Below, in pieces: positions 52,501 through 60,618 of a stretch of 64,000 nucleotides of DNA (within the stretch, counting starts at the first letter, position 1; every line of letters starts with the position of its first letter). Origin of the DNA: Nakamurella endophytica (GTDB lineage: Bacteria; Actinomycetota; Actinomycetes; Mycobacteriales; Nakamurellaceae); assembly GCF_014646215.1 (NCBI RefSeq), contig NZ_BMNA01000003.1, positions 558,001 to 622,000 on the forward strand. The letters are read 5' to 3'. Both the position numbers and the translations under genes were made by a program. Under the pieces are notes generated by a model. It ran no database searches. It was not told the DNA's origin and saw only the letters and a list, made by a program, of their open reading frames with translations.

Positions 52501-52774
52501 CTTTCCCGGCGCCGCTGGGGCTCGGTCCGCCGGCGCCGCCCTCCAGCCTCCGCCGGACGTGCTCACGCCGCGGGAGGCGCAGGTGCTGGAGCTGGTGGCG
52601 GCGGGTCGGTCCAACCGGCAGATCGGCCGCGAGCTGGCCATCTCCGAGAAGACGGCGAGCGTGCACGTCTCGAACATCATGGTCAAGCTCGGTGCGGGCA
52701 GCCGGACGGAAGCCGCCGCGGTGGCGCGGGAACGCGGGCTGCTCGGCGAGGTGCCGGCGGTCGGGCGTCGCTGA
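49562..52774 (+). CDS. LuxR-family regulator with large AAA ATPase domain (LAL type)
   Basis: 1070-aa STAND-type regulator. An N-terminal NTPase has Walker A GGDAGSGKTRL near 37-47 and Walker B LLVLEDLHWSD near 155-165. A long TPR-like helical region (~350-930) is followed by a flexible Gly/Ser/Val linker of tandem repeats (~945-965) and a C-terminal LuxR helix-turn-helix (LTPREAQVLELVAAGRSNRQ near 1001, then ISEKTASVHVSNIM). Proteins of this class activate nearby genes when an inducer releases NTPase autoinhibition. The ATG at 49562 is six bases after CACGAT. Regulated targets are unknown. Confidence 0.9.
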   Translation: MARSPRRPLVGRTAERAALRQAWEQALAGEPGVTLVGGDAGSGKTRLVEDLTATAAEQGLVLLGSCVQVGDLGVPYLPVVDALRAMEQDPRGRDLLVVEAARRPVLARLLPHLVDEPPGDDRLPDGLAQGQLFEAVHRLLTALGETVPVLLVLEDLHWSDVGTRDLLSFLARTLRRGRIAVVGTYRTDDLHRRHPLRPLLAELGRLPQVSRVVLGPLDREEIGRLVDQLLGVPVDPAVIDQVWARSEGNAFFAEELARACDEEPTRPGRLALPADLADLLLARAEALPAAGHLVLRIAAVAGRPATADLLRSAARAMDLTDDRLEDGLRQAVEAGLLVTDGMSYTFRHALLREAVYHDLLPGERIRLHGVFADVLAARASGPVPDAVSPAELAHHRMAALDLPGALSALVDAATAAERLAASAEALRHLEQAVQVLQRLGSGADLLDLLTRAADAATGSGDTGRAVRHGRAAVAEADRRGDVRAAAAARERLARYLLDYEPYDDAPLPAADRRAEEVARAAVELLHDAGPADAQLARTLATWARTLMWSDPPGSLVALDRAMAVALAADAAPVATDVLVSRALLARRGIVEGDSAALLAEAADRAGQGTGAVHLRLRALRFRSTQLLEDGDAAAALAVADRGIAMAAEAGLTFSGYGLDLLLMRSWLLESTGRWDDVLAESLSAVYAPSPTARVLATVALGVLVGQGRPEADDFLARLRGTPDFFLQLQLDLRAADLHLVRHQPAAALAMAEQGLRRLDGDEYSTEALLLLGRAVTASADLATSARWAGRTEDADAHAAGAAGYVERAVRSAAQALQGPYGEFWRLRIRTDAARAAGAEDGPAWAAVADAAVRAARVPEEADARYREAAARIAAGDRGADTLAALERAAALASTLGARPLLDELHRLARRARLRIPGDVAPGVVGDGGPGGRAQTAGGAADPPYGPVGSVGSVGSVGSVGSGGTVGTVGTLGSPGAGGARFPGAAGARSAGAALQPPPDVLTPREAQVLELVAAGRSNRQIGRELAISEKTASVHVSNIMVKLGAGSRTEAAAVARERGLLGEVPAVGRR
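52401..52445 (+). repeat. Five tandem copies of TCGGCTCTG in the LuxR-type gene
   Basis: Five perfect 9-bp units, in frame, encoding Gly-Ser-Val repeats of the linker just before the DNA-binding domain. Copy-number change would lengthen or shorten the linker without frameshift. Confidence 0.9.
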
Positions 52775-52932
52775 ACCCGGGGGACCGCGACCGTCACGGA
52801 CAGTCATGTCCGGCGCCCGTGGCGGCCCCTGGGTGTGCACCTGGCGCCTCGAAGGTGTTCGTGCCGCAGAAGCGGCTGTCCGCCGCCGGCCCAGCCGTCA
52901 TGGTCGGTGGCGCAGCGCAGTCCGGCAGGACG

Positions 52933-52958
52933 CCGGCCCGGGCGGCCACCCGGGCCGG
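52933..52958 (+). terminator. Hairpin between the LuxR-type and GGDEF-EAL genes
   Basis: 10-bp perfect inverted repeat (CCGGCCCGGG with CCCGGGCCGG) and a 6-nt loop, about 160 bp after the LuxR-type stop and 45 bp before the next start. It could be a terminator or a leader hairpin. Confidence 0.4.
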
Positions 52959-53003
52959 TGCGGTCGCCGACCGCTGCCCGGACGGTCCTGCGGAGGTGAG
53001 ACG

Positions 53004-55367
53004 GTGGCGGAGACGCGAGCAGCGGGCGTCCGGCGGACCCTGCGCACCCGGGGTGCACCGCCAACCCTGCGCGGTCGCCGGTTGTCGACCCTGCTCGTGG
53101 TCGTGTCGGCGGTGGTGGCCCTGCTGGCGGCGACCGTCGTGCTGAGCGGCTCCGGCGGCGCAGGGATGGTCCGCTGGGTCGCCGACCTCGCCCAGTTCGT
53201 GGTGGCCGCGCTGGCCGCCGCCTCGGCCGGGCTGGCCGCGCGCCGGGCGACCGGGCGGGGTCGCGCCGCGTGGACCGGGCTCGGGATCGGCCTCGCCGGC
53301 TGGGCCGCCGGGCAGGCGGTGTGGTCGGTCTACGAGCTGGGGTTCCACCGGGCAATGCCATTCCCGTCCATCGCGGACGCGGGCTACCTCCTGCTGCCGG
53401 TCGGGGCCGCGGCCGGGCTCTGGTTGCTGCCGGCGCCGATCGACCGGCGCAGCCGCTGGCGCGGGCTCATCGACGGCGTCGTGGTGGTGTGCTCGCTGCT
53501 GTCGCTGTCCTGGGTCACCACGCTGTCCACGGTCGCCGGCACGGCGCAGGACGGCGGCCTGGGCTTCGCGGTGTCGATGGCGTACCCGGTCGGGGACGTC
53601 GTCGTGCTGTCCATGGCTCTGCTGACCCTCACCCGGTACGCGGCGCACTGGCGCGTGCTGACCATCCTGGTGGCCGGGCTGGCCGCGATGGCGGTCGCCG
53701 ACAGTGCGTTCGCGTACCTGACCGCGATCGGTCGCTATGCCACCGGGTCGGCGACCGACCTGTTCTGGATGTGCGGGTTCGTGCTGGTCGGGCTGTCGGC
53801 GGCGGCCGCCTCGGGCACCGCGGCGCCGGCCGCCCTCCAGGCGCCGCGCCGGCTCACCGCGTCGGCCCCGATGCTGCCCTACCTGCCGTTGGTCCTGGCC
53901 TGCGCGGTCGCGGTGCTGGGCCAGGTCCTCGGCCACCGCGCCGAGCCGGTCGCCGACGTCGTGCTCGTGGTGGCCGTCGCGGCGGTGCTGCTGCGGCAGT
54001 ACCTCACCCTGCGGGACAACGTCGCGCTGCTGGAGACGGTCGCCGCCCGGGAGGCGCAGCTGCAGCAGCAGGCGTTCCACGACGGGCTGACCGGTCTGGC
54101 GAACCGGGCGCTCTTCGCCGACCGGGTGGCGCACGCGCTGACCCTCCACGCCGCGACCCTGCGCCCGCTGGCCGTGCTGGTCGTGGACCTCGACGACTTC
54201 AAGGTCGTGAACGACACCCTCGGGCACGCCACCGGCGACGCCCTGCTGGTCCGGGTGGCCGAACGGTTCCGGGGGGCGCTCCGGCCGGGCGACACGCTGG
54301 CCCGCTTCGGTGGCGACGAGTTCGCGGTCCTGGTGCAGGACACCGACGACGCGGCCACGGTCGCCGCCCGCCTCCTGGACTCGCTGCGCACCCCGTTCGT
54401 GGTGGCCGACCGGGTGCTGTCGGTGCGGGCCAGCATCGGGTTCGCCGACCTGGCGGCCGCCGACGAGCCGCCGTCGCCGGACCAGCTGTTCGTCCGCGCC
54501 GACCTGGCCATGTACACCGCCAAGCGGGCCGGGAAGGGCCGCATCGCGGTGTACCGCCCGGACATGGTGCTGCCGGAGTCGGCCGACCTCGAGCTGCGCC
54601 CGGCGTTGCTGCGGGCACTGGCCGAGGGCCGGATCGAGGCCTGGTTCCAGCCGATCGTCGACATCCGCGACGGCCGGGTCCGGGCGGTCGAGGCGCTCGC
54701 CCGGTGGCGGCACGAGGGCCGGTGGATCTCGCCCGAGGTGTTCGTCGGGCTCGCCGCCCGGTCCGGCGTGCTGGACCGGCTGACCGACCACATGCTCGAC
54801 CGGGCGTGCGCGCAGCTGGCCGACTGGTCGCGCCGGCTGGGCGACCACCAGCTGCAGGCCAGCGTGAACGTCCCGCCGCTCATGCTCAAGGACCCGGGCT
54901 TCCCGGGCCGGGTGCGGGACGCGCTGCACCGGTACGGGGTGAGCGGGCACCGGCTGGTCCTGGAGATCACCGAGGACGCGCTGATCGACGACGTCCGGGC
55001 GGTGCTGCCGGTGATCGCGGCGCTCCGCGACCTCGGTGCCGAGCTGGCCTTGGACGATTTCGGCACCGGCTACTCGTCGCTGCTGAGCCTGCGGCAGATC
55101 GCGCTGCACTCGGTGAAGATCGACCTGGCGTTCGTCGCGAACATCGACCGGGACCCGGAGGCGTTGCGGTTCCTGCGGGCGCTGCTGGCGCTGGGCAACG
55201 ACCTGCGGTTGCGGATGACCGCGGAGGGGGTCGAGCGGCCCGAGCAGGCCGAGCTGCTGCGGGCCCACGGCTGTCACCTGGCGCAGGGCTTCCTGTACGC
55301 CCGGGCCATGCCGGCCGCCCAGATGGAGGCGTTGCTCGCCCCGTCGCCGGTGGCGCTGGCCGGTTGA
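53004..55367 (+). CDS. GGDEF-EAL membrane protein (c-di-GMP synthesis/degradation)
   Basis: 787 aa. Eight to nine predicted membrane helices (~25-340) form a sensor region. A GGDEF domain follows, with FGGDEFA near 434-440 intact, then an EAL domain. In the EAL domain, EALARW near 562, NVPP, EITE, DDFGTGYSS, SVKID, EGVE and the late Gln (QGFLYA) are all present. Both synthesis and hydrolysis of c-di-GMP are therefore possible; which dominates cannot be read from sequence. The GTG at 53004 has GGAGG seven bases upstream. Confidence 0.92.
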   Translation: MAETRAAGVRRTLRTRGAPPTLRGRRLSTLLVVVSAVVALLAATVVLSGSGGAGMVRWVADLAQFVVAALAAASAGLAARRATGRGRAAWTGLGIGLAGWAAGQAVWSVYELGFHRAMPFPSIADAGYLLLPVGAAAGLWLLPAPIDRRSRWRGLIDGVVVVCSLLSLSWVTTLSTVAGTAQDGGLGFAVSMAYPVGDVVVLSMALLTLTRYAAHWRVLTILVAGLAAMAVADSAFAYLTAIGRYATGSATDLFWMCGFVLVGLSAAAASGTAAPAALQAPRRLTASAPMLPYLPLVLACAVAVLGQVLGHRAEPVADVVLVVAVAAVLLRQYLTLRDNVALLETVAAREAQLQQQAFHDGLTGLANRALFADRVAHALTLHAATLRPLAVLVVDLDDFKVVNDTLGHATGDALLVRVAERFRGALRPGDTLARFGGDEFAVLVQDTDDAATVAARLLDSLRTPFVVADRVLSVRASIGFADLAAADEPPSPDQLFVRADLAMYTAKRAGKGRIAVYRPDMVLPESADLELRPALLRALAEGRIEAWFQPIVDIRDGRVRAVEALARWRHEGRWISPEVFVGLAARSGVLDRLTDHMLDRACAQLADWSRRLGDHQLQASVNVPPLMLKDPGFPGRVRDALHRYGVSGHRLVLEITEDALIDDVRAVLPVIAALRDLGAELALDDFGTGYSSLLSLRQIALHSVKIDLAFVANIDRDPEALRFLRALLALGNDLRLRMTAEGVERPEQAELLRAHGCHLAQGFLYARAMPAAQMEALLAPSPVALAG

Positions 55368-55384
55368 CCCGGCCGGCCGGGCCG

Positions 55385-55450
55385 AGCGGGGCGGTCGGGC
55401 GGGGCGGTCGGGCGGTGCGGTCGCGCGGTCGCGCGGTGCTGGGCGGTGCG
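55385..55450 (+). repeat. Low-complexity GCGGTCGGGCGG-like repeats
   Basis: Intergenic run of GC-only near-repeats (GCGGTCGGGCGG, GCGGTCGCGCGG) between the GGDEF-EAL stop and the NmrA-like gene. Nothing else is seen here. Confidence 0.6.
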
Positions 55451-55486
55451 CGGAATCCGGACGGCGGGTGCGGCGTTGCCGCCGTC

Positions 55487-56347
55487 ATGTCGACCGTCTC
55501 GGACCCGCGCCCGCTGCTCGCCGTCACCGGGGTGACCGGGGCGGTGGGCGGGATGGTGGCCCGGGTGCTGGCGTCGTCCGGTGCCGCGCTCCGGCTGCTG
55601 GCCCGGGACCCGGCGCGGGTTCCCCGGCTGCCGGGGGCTGCGGTGGCCCGCGCCCCGTACGACGACGGCGCCGCGGTCCGTTCCGCGCTGGCGGGCGTGG
55701 ACACGGTGCTGATGGTGTCCGCGGCCGAGCACCCGGACCGGCGCGGGCAGCACCGGACGTTCGTCGACGCCGCGGCCGCCGCCGGGGTCCGGCAGGTGGT
55801 GTACACGTCGTTCCTGGCCGCGGCGCCGGACTCGACCTTCACGCTCGGTCGGGACCACTGGGCCACCGAGGAGGCGATCCGCGAGTCCGGCATGGCGTGG
55901 ACTTTCCTGCGGGACAACCTGTACTCGGACTTCCTGCCGCTGCTGGCCGGGCCCGATGGCGTGATCCGCGGGCCGGCCGGTGACGGCCGGCTGTCCGCCG
56001 TCGCCCGCCGCGACGTGGCGGACGTGGCCGCCGTCGTGCTGCGCGATCCGCGGACGTTCGCCCACCGGCGGCTCGACCTGACCGGCCCGGAGGCGTTCAC
56101 GCTCGCCGAGGCGGCCGAGCGGATCAGCGCCGCGCAGGGCGCGACGGTGCGGTACCGACCCGAGACGCTGGAGGAGGCCTTCGCGTCGCGGGCGGGGACG
56201 GCGGAACCGTGGCAGGTCGAGGCGTGGGTGAGCACGTACACGGCCATCGCGGCGGGCGACCTGGAGGCGGTGTCGGACGACGTCCGGCAGGTGACCGGGC
56301 ACGCACCGCGGACGCTCGAGGCCGTGCTGGCGGCGGGCCGGCGATGA
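55487..56347 (+). CDS. NmrA-like NAD(P)-binding protein
   Basis: 286-aa atypical short-chain dehydrogenase. The cofactor motif VTGVTGAVGG lies near 13-22, followed by LLARDPARVPRLPGA. DTVLMVSAAEHPDRRGQH and VVYTSFLAAAPDSTF match the NmrA/SDRa group (QOR2-like), which lacks a full YxxxK. Members bind NADPH and act as reductases or redox sensors. The ATG at 55487 has no clear SD. The stop overlaps the Nudix ATG by 4 bp, so the two are co-translated. Confidence 0.85.
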   Translation: MSTVSDPRPLLAVTGVTGAVGGMVARVLASSGAALRLLARDPARVPRLPGAAVARAPYDDGAAVRSALAGVDTVLMVSAAEHPDRRGQHRTFVDAAAAAGVRQVVYTSFLAAAPDSTFTLGRDHWATEEAIRESGMAWTFLRDNLYSDFLPLLAGPDGVIRGPAGDGRLSAVARRDVADVAAVVLRDPRTFAHRRLDLTGPEAFTLAEAAERISAAQGATVRYRPETLEEAFASRAGTAEPWQVEAWVSTYTAIAAGDLEAVSDDVRQVTGHAPRTLEAVLAAGRR

Positions 56348-56832
56348 GCCGGACCAGCGCCGGCCTCCTGCTGTACCGGCTGGCCGGCCGGGGGCCGGAG
56401 GTCCTGCTGGGTCACATGGGTGGGCCGTTCTGGGCGCGCAAGGACGACGGTGCGTGGTCCGTGCCGAAGGGCGAGCACGGGCCGGAGGAGGATCCGCACG
56501 ACGCGGCGCTGCGGGAGTTCCGCGAGGAGACCGGATCGCTGCCGGCGCCGGACGGGCCGGACCTGGACCTGGGGACCGCGCGGCAGTCCGCCAAGACCGT
56601 GCGGGTCTTCGCCCGTCGCGGCGACCTGGACGCCGATGCGGTCGTCAGCAACACGTTCCAGCTCGAGCTGCCCCGCGGCTCCGGGCGGATGGTGGCGTTC
56701 CCGGAGATCGACCGGGCGCGCTGGGTCGACCTCGCCGAGGCCAGGCGGCTGCTGGTGCGCGGGCAGGTCGTGTTCGTCGACCGGCTCGAGCAGGCGCTGG
56801 CCGCCCCGCCGGGGGAGGCGCCGGCCTACTGA
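56344..56832 (+). CDS. Nudix hydrolase
   Basis: 162 aa. A complete Nudix box (Gx5Ex7REx2EExG) occupies residues 43-64, with EFREETG at its end binding the metal. MSRTSAGLLLYR and GHMGGPFWARKDDGAWSVPKG match the group of NTP pyrophosphohydrolases often annotated as DNA mismatch or phosphohistidine-linked Nudix. Hydrolyses a nucleoside diphosphate linked to an unknown group. Coupled to the NmrA-like gene by an ATGA overlap. Its 3' end overlaps the converging HxlR gene by 7 bp. Confidence 0.9.
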   Translation: MSRTSAGLLLYRLAGRGPEVLLGHMGGPFWARKDDGAWSVPKGEHGPEEDPHDAALREFREETGSLPAPDGPDLDLGTARQSAKTVRVFARRGDLDADAVVSNTFQLELPRGSGRMVAFPEIDRARWVDLAEARRLLVRGQVVFVDRLEQALAAPPGEAPAY

Positions 56833-57320
56833 GGGCGGGCGCCGACCAGTGGCAGGTCCTGGGGCTCGCGCCAGCTCTTGCGCCAGGTGACGTCGTCCGG
56901 GCGCAGTTCCTCGCCGCACTCGCTGCACACCTCGGCGTACCGGCTGACCTGCCCGCAGCCCCGGTGCACGATCGCCATGCGCACCGCCGGGTCGTCGTGC
57001 GGCCGGTGCTTCTCGCCCCACAGCAGGAGCGCGTGCACCACCGGCAGCAGGTCGGACCCGGCCGGGGTCAGCAGGTACTCGTCCCGGGTGCGCCCGGAGT
57101 CCGTGTACGGCGATCGCTCGAGCAACCCCTGCTCGACCAGGGTGCGGAGACGACGGCTCAGGACGTTGTCGGCGATGCCGAGCGCCGACCGGAACTCCTC
57201 GAACCGGCGGGCGCCGGACAGCGCCTGCCGGAGGACGAGCAGGGCCCACGGATCGCCGACCACGTCGAGGGTCCGGGCGATCGGGCAGAGCTCGGCCGAC
57301 CAGTCCGACCGCAACGGCAC
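56826..57320 (-). CDS. HxlR-family transcriptional regulator
   Basis: 164-aa winged-helix regulator. The family signature CPIARTLDVVGDPWALLVL near 12-30 is present, as are RRFEEFRSALGIADNVLSRRL and YTDSGRTRDEYLLTPAG. A C-terminal extension has CSECGEEL and an upstream Cys, which may bind a metal. The GTG at 57320 is preferred over one at 57335 because GGAGG lies eight bases before it. Divergent from the MFS transporter; dyads in the shared 106 bp are candidate operators, so it probably controls that transporter. Confidence 0.9.
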   Translation of the reverse strand: MPLRSDWSAELCPIARTLDVVGDPWALLVLRQALSGARRFEEFRSALGIADNVLSRRLRTLVEQGLLERSPYTDSGRTRDEYLLTPAGSDLLPVVHALLLWGEKHRPHDDPAVRMAIVHRGCGQVSRYAEVCSECGEELRPDDVTWRKSWREPQDLPLVGARPQ

Positions 57321-57343
57321 GGCAGTCTCCTCCACGGGTGGCT

Positions 57344-57397
57344 TGCTCCGGACGGTGTGCTGCCACTAGCGTGCCGGAGCAGCTTGCCTGGAGCAAG
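57344..57397. promoter_or_regulatory. Dyads between hxlR and MFS genes (candidate operators)
   Basis: TGCTCCGG (57344-57351) is inverted as CCGGAGCA (57374-57381), and CTTGC-N5-GCAAG lies at 57383-57397. They fill most of the space between the divergent starts. TAGCGT at 57367-57372 could be a -10 for the transporter. Confidence 0.4.
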
Positions 57398-57426
57398 TCA
57401 GCTGTGCAGACGTCCGGGAGGCGTGC

Positions 57427-58974
57427 GTGTCCGCGGTCAGCGATCCCCCTTCCGCGCGCGGTCGCGGGGCTGACGTCCCCGGGCCGTCGACCGGCCCCGT
57501 GCCCGAGATCGCCGCCCTGCCCGGGACCGCCGCCGTGCCCAGGACCGCCGCCGTGCCCGGGACCGCCGCCGGCGGGCCACGACCGAGACCGGACGGTCGT
57601 CGGCGCGGGCCGCATCCTGCGGTGCTGGTGGCCGTGGTGGCCTTCGTCGCGCTGCTCGGCGCGGCCGGGTTCCGCGCCGCGCCGAGCGTGCTGATGGTGC
57701 CGCTGCAGGGCGAGTTCGGGTGGTCCCGCAGCGTGCTGTCGCTGGCCGTCAGTGTCAACCTGGTCCTGTTCGGGCTCACCGCGCCGTTCGCCGCCGCGCT
57801 GATGGACCGCTGGGGGATCCGCCGGGTGGTCGCAGTCGCGCTGGTGCTGATCGCGGCCGGCAGTGGACTGACGGTGTTCGTCCGGGCGTCCTGGCAGTTG
57901 CTGCTGACCTGGGGGTTGCTGGTCGGCCTCGGCACGGGGTCGATGGCGCTGGTCTTCGCCGCAACCGTGGCCAACCGCTGGTTCGTCCGGCACCGCGGTC
58001 TGGTCACCGGGGTGCTGACCGCCGGCAGCGCCACCGGTCAGCTGATCTTCCTGCCGGTCATGGCGGCGGCGAGCGAGCACTCCGGATGGCGGGTGGCGTC
58101 GTTGGTCGTCGCGGCAGCCGCCCTGGCTGTGGTGCCGCTGGTGCTGATCTTCCTGCGCAACCACCCGGCGGACCTCGGGGTACTGCCGTACGGCGCCGAG
58201 CCGCCGACGGGCCCGCCAGCGCCGGCGGGTGCGGTAGTTCCGACGGACCCGGCAGCGCCGACCGGCCGGGCGGCACCCGCCGGCGCAGCCGCAACCGTCC
58301 CCGCAGCGCCCGTCCCCGCTGCGTCGCAGCCCGGAGCCGGGGGCGCGGCGCGGCGGGCGTGGACGACGCTCCGCATGGCCGCGCACCACCGCACCTTCTG
58401 GGCGCTCGTCGCGGGCTTCGCCATCTGCGGCGCCACCACCAACGGCCTGATCGGCACGCACTTCATCCCGGCCGCGCACGACCACGGCCTCGGTGAGACG
58501 GCCGCCGCCGGCCTGCTCGCGGTGGTCGGCATCTTCGACATCGTCGGCACCGTGTGCTCGGGCTACCTGACGGACCGGATCAATCCGCGCGTGCTGCTGG
58601 CCGTGTACTACGGCCTTCGCGGCGTCGGCCTGCTGATGCTCCCCGGCCTGCTGTCGGACCAGGTGCATCCCAGCATGATCGCGTTCGTGGTGGTGTACGG
58701 CCTGGACTGGGTCGCCACGGTCCCCCCGACGGTCGCGCTGTGCCGGCAGGCGTTCGGCGACTCGGGAACCATCGTCTTCGGTTGGGTGTTCGCCTCCCAT
58801 CAGCTCGGTGCCGCCATCGCGTCGTCGGTCGCCGGGCTGATCCGCGACCAGTCCGGCTCGTACACCGTCGCCTGGTTCGGCGCTGCCGGCATGTGCCTGG
58901 TCGCGGCGCTGGTGTCCTTCCAGATCCGCAGGTTGCCGACCGGCTTCGACCGGCTGTCCCCACGGCGCGCCTGA
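57427..58974 (+). CDS. MFS transporter (monocarboxylate-like)
   Basis: 515-aa major facilitator with 12 helices in two bundles (~65-240 and ~330-505), joined by a long Pro/Ala-rich loop. [20 protein letters not shown] and DRWGIRR after helix 2 fit the oxalate:formate/monocarboxylate-porter group. The N-terminal ~60 residues are a Pro/Gly/Ala tail with three 18-bp repeats (57520-57573) encoding PGTAAV-type units. Substrate unknown. The GTG start follows GGGAGG. Likely regulated by the divergent HxlR protein. Its last 175 bp are overlapped antisense by the degraded HNH gene. Confidence 0.88.
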   Translation: MSAVSDPPSARGRGADVPGPSTGPVPEIAALPGTAAVPRTAAVPGTAAGGPRPRPDGRRRGPHPAVLVAVVAFVALLGAAGFRAAPSVLMVPLQGEFGWSRSVLSLAVSVNLVLFGLTAPFAAALMDRWGIRRVVAVALVLIAAGSGLTVFVRASWQLLLTWGLLVGLGTGSMALVFAATVANRWFVRHRGLVTGVLTAGSATGQLIFLPVMAAASEHSGWRVASLVVAAAALAVVPLVLIFLRNHPADLGVLPYGAEPPTGPPAPAGAVVPTDPAAPTGRAAPAGAAATVPAAPVPAASQPGAGGAARRAWTTLRMAAHHRTFWALVAGFAICGATTNGLIGTHFIPAAHDHGLGETAAAGLLAVVGIFDIVGTVCSGYLTDRINPRVLLAVYYGLRGVGLLMLPGLLSDQVHPSMIAFVVVYGLDWVATVPPTVALCRQAFGDSGTIVFGWVFASHQLGAAIASSVAGLIRDQSGSYTVAWFGAAGMCLVAALVSFQIRRLPTGFDRLSPRRA

Positions 58975-60292
58975 GCTGGGCCGGCCGCCGGCCACGGATC
59001 GGATCGGGGGAGTGCCGGCGGGTCGCCGGCGTGGACGTGTCCGGTCGGGGTGCGCCGCTCGATGCTGTCCGAGGGGCCGCTTCGGTCGCTCCACCCGGGC
59101 TCTGCCTTGATGTAGTTGCAAGCCTCGCAGAGTCCCTGTCCGTTGCGCACCGCGGTGGCGCCGCCGTCGGCATGTCCCTGGACGTGGTCGTGGTGCCGGA
59201 TCGGCGCGTCGCACCACGGAGTGCGGCAGGACTGGTCCCTGACGACGAGGAACCGCCGAGCAGCCTCGGGGAACAGCCGAGCACGGGAGTCCATCCCGAC
59301 CAGCCGGCCGGTGCCGGGCTGGGTGAACAGCCGCCGCACCCACACGCGCGCAGTGCGCGGAGCGGCCACGAGACGCCGGGCCACCGCCGCGGGCACCGGC
59401 ACCGGCGGGAGTCCGCGCCCGACGAACCGCGCGGGCTCCGCGTCGCCGTCCAGCAGTGCACGGTCGGTCATCACCAGGTCGACCGCGATGCCGATGGGGT
59501 CGGACGGCACCCGAGCTCGTCCGGAGTCGAGGCAGTGCCGGTGATCCGGCCGACGAGCTCGTCGGCCATCACCTGCCCGCGCGTCCGGGGATCGCCCGCG
59601 GCAGCGGCGACCTTGGCCTGACGGCGCAGCGTCGCGTAGACCGCGACGCCCTGCGTCACGGGCAGCAGTGCGCTGATCACCGCCATGGTGTCCGGCGCCG
59701 GTCGGATGGTCACCCGGCGGTCGGCCACCGCTCCGCGGATGCGCGCCAGGACCGCCTCGGCGTCGAGCCGGTAGGCGACCGCTGCTGCGGCGCTCGCCGT
59801 GGCCCGGTCGCCGAGCTGCGGTAATCGCGGAGCGATCTCGGCGTCGGCGCGCCGGCGCTCGGCGGGCTGCAGGCAGTCCAACTCGCGGACCACCAGCGCG
59901 GCCCGCCATTCGGAGATGCGACCGGCGCGGAGCTGCGCCAGCGTGGACGGCAGGTCGCGGGTGAGGGTGGTCGCGACGGCGACGTGCCGGCGACCCCGTG
60001 CGGGGCTGTCCCGGCGTGCCAGCGCCACCTGCCCGGCGACGCTCCGCAGGGCGCCGGGCAGCGAGCGCCCCCCGCTCAGGTGTTGCGCGACCTGCGAGCC
60101 GGTGAACGCCGCCGTGACCGGTGCCTGTAGGGCAGCGCAGACCGACTTGAGGGTTTCCAGTGCCGTGAGCTGGTCGATGCGCTCGGCATCCTGCACATCC
60201 GCGTCCAACGCGGGAAGGGCGGCCGCCCACGCGAGGACGTCGGCCGCTGTGGGGACAGCGGCCCTCTCCGTGCGTGACGACGGCTCGAACAT
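58800..60292 (-). pseudogene. HNH endonuclease with DUF222 (13E12-type), frameshifted
   Basis: Begins at the ATG 60292 ([14 protein letters not shown]) and carries a normal DUF222 domain to ~residue 270, then runs into a stop at 59471. The remainder, from [13 protein letters not shown] on, continues in the -1 frame. It includes the HNH core [26 protein letters not shown] and LCEACNYIK, and stays open to 58800. One extra C in the C4 run at 59496-59499 (minus strand) would restore one frame reading [14 protein letters not shown]. So it is either a one-base deletion or a sequencing slip. The nuclease motif itself is undamaged. The 3' end overlaps the MFS gene. A LexA-type box covers the start codon. 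Confidence 0.85.
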
Positions 60293-60300
60293 GTGTTCGA
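60285..60300 (-). promoter_or_regulatory. SOS box (LexA site) at the HNH gene start
   Basis: TCGAACATGTGTTCGA equals the mycobacterial/actinobacterial SOS consensus TCGAAC-N4-GTTCGA in all 12 fixed positions. It spans the ATG of the DUF222-HNH gene, so LexA bound here would block transcription start. 13E12/DUF222 genes are LexA targets in Mycobacterium tuberculosis. Confidence 0.85.
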
Positions 60301-60305
60301 TTCTA
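60300..60305 (-). promoter_or_regulatory. -10 element TAGAAT of the HNH gene
   Basis: TAGAAT on the minus strand shares one base with the SOS box and lies seven bases before the ATG, implying a leaderless, LexA-repressed transcript. Confidence 0.6.
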
Positions 60306-60580
60306 CGCCGTCGGGTGGCTGCAGGGAACCGTTGTGGACAATCCTGGTCGTCGACCGAAGCGGCGCGGATCGCGTGTCCTGGCCAGCGACGGGCCTGCGA
60401 GACCGCCGGTTCCGCTCCGGTGCACCGGCCCCGGCAGACCGACCTCCGGCCAGCCCGGCCGCACGTTCCGGCCCCGGCGGACCCGACAGCCCTCCAAGCC
60501 GCGGCCGCACGCCCCGACAACGCCGGCGACCCGCCGCCGGCGAACGAATCTGCCGGGCGACGGGTCGCCGGATGGAGATC
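60306..60580. other. Intergenic region upstream of the HNH gene, no gene seen
   Basis: Together with the flanking promoter and terminator this is a 326-bp space without a gene. Frames here have no plausible start or family. Apart from a possible promoter for the HNH gene near its left end I see nothing in it. Confidence 0.6.
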
Positions 60581-60611
60581 GGGCCGCGTCCGGGTCACCC
60601 GGACGCGGCCC
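60581..60611 (-). terminator. Hairpin terminator of the 5'-nucleotidase gene
   Basis: 15-bp perfect inverted repeat (60581-60595 with 60597-60611) with almost no spare loop, so about 13 bp can pair. It lies 7 bp after the 5'-nucleotidase stop codon. Confidence 0.75.
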
Positions 60612-60618
60612 GGGACCG

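Noticed and set aside
54967-59343. A 1458-codon open frame on the minus strand
   Set aside because: It runs antisense through the GGDEF-EAL, NmrA-like, Nudix and MFS genes and consists of Arg/Pro/Ala-rich sequence without any family motif; long shadow frames are expected at this GC content. Similar frames at 42639-45179, 50168-52840 and 52794-55277 were dropped for the same reason.
59496-59520. Programmed -1 ribosomal frameshift in the HNH gene
   Set aside because: No X-XXY-YYZ slippery heptamer or obvious downstream pseudoknot at the junction; a one-base change in the C run explains it more simply.
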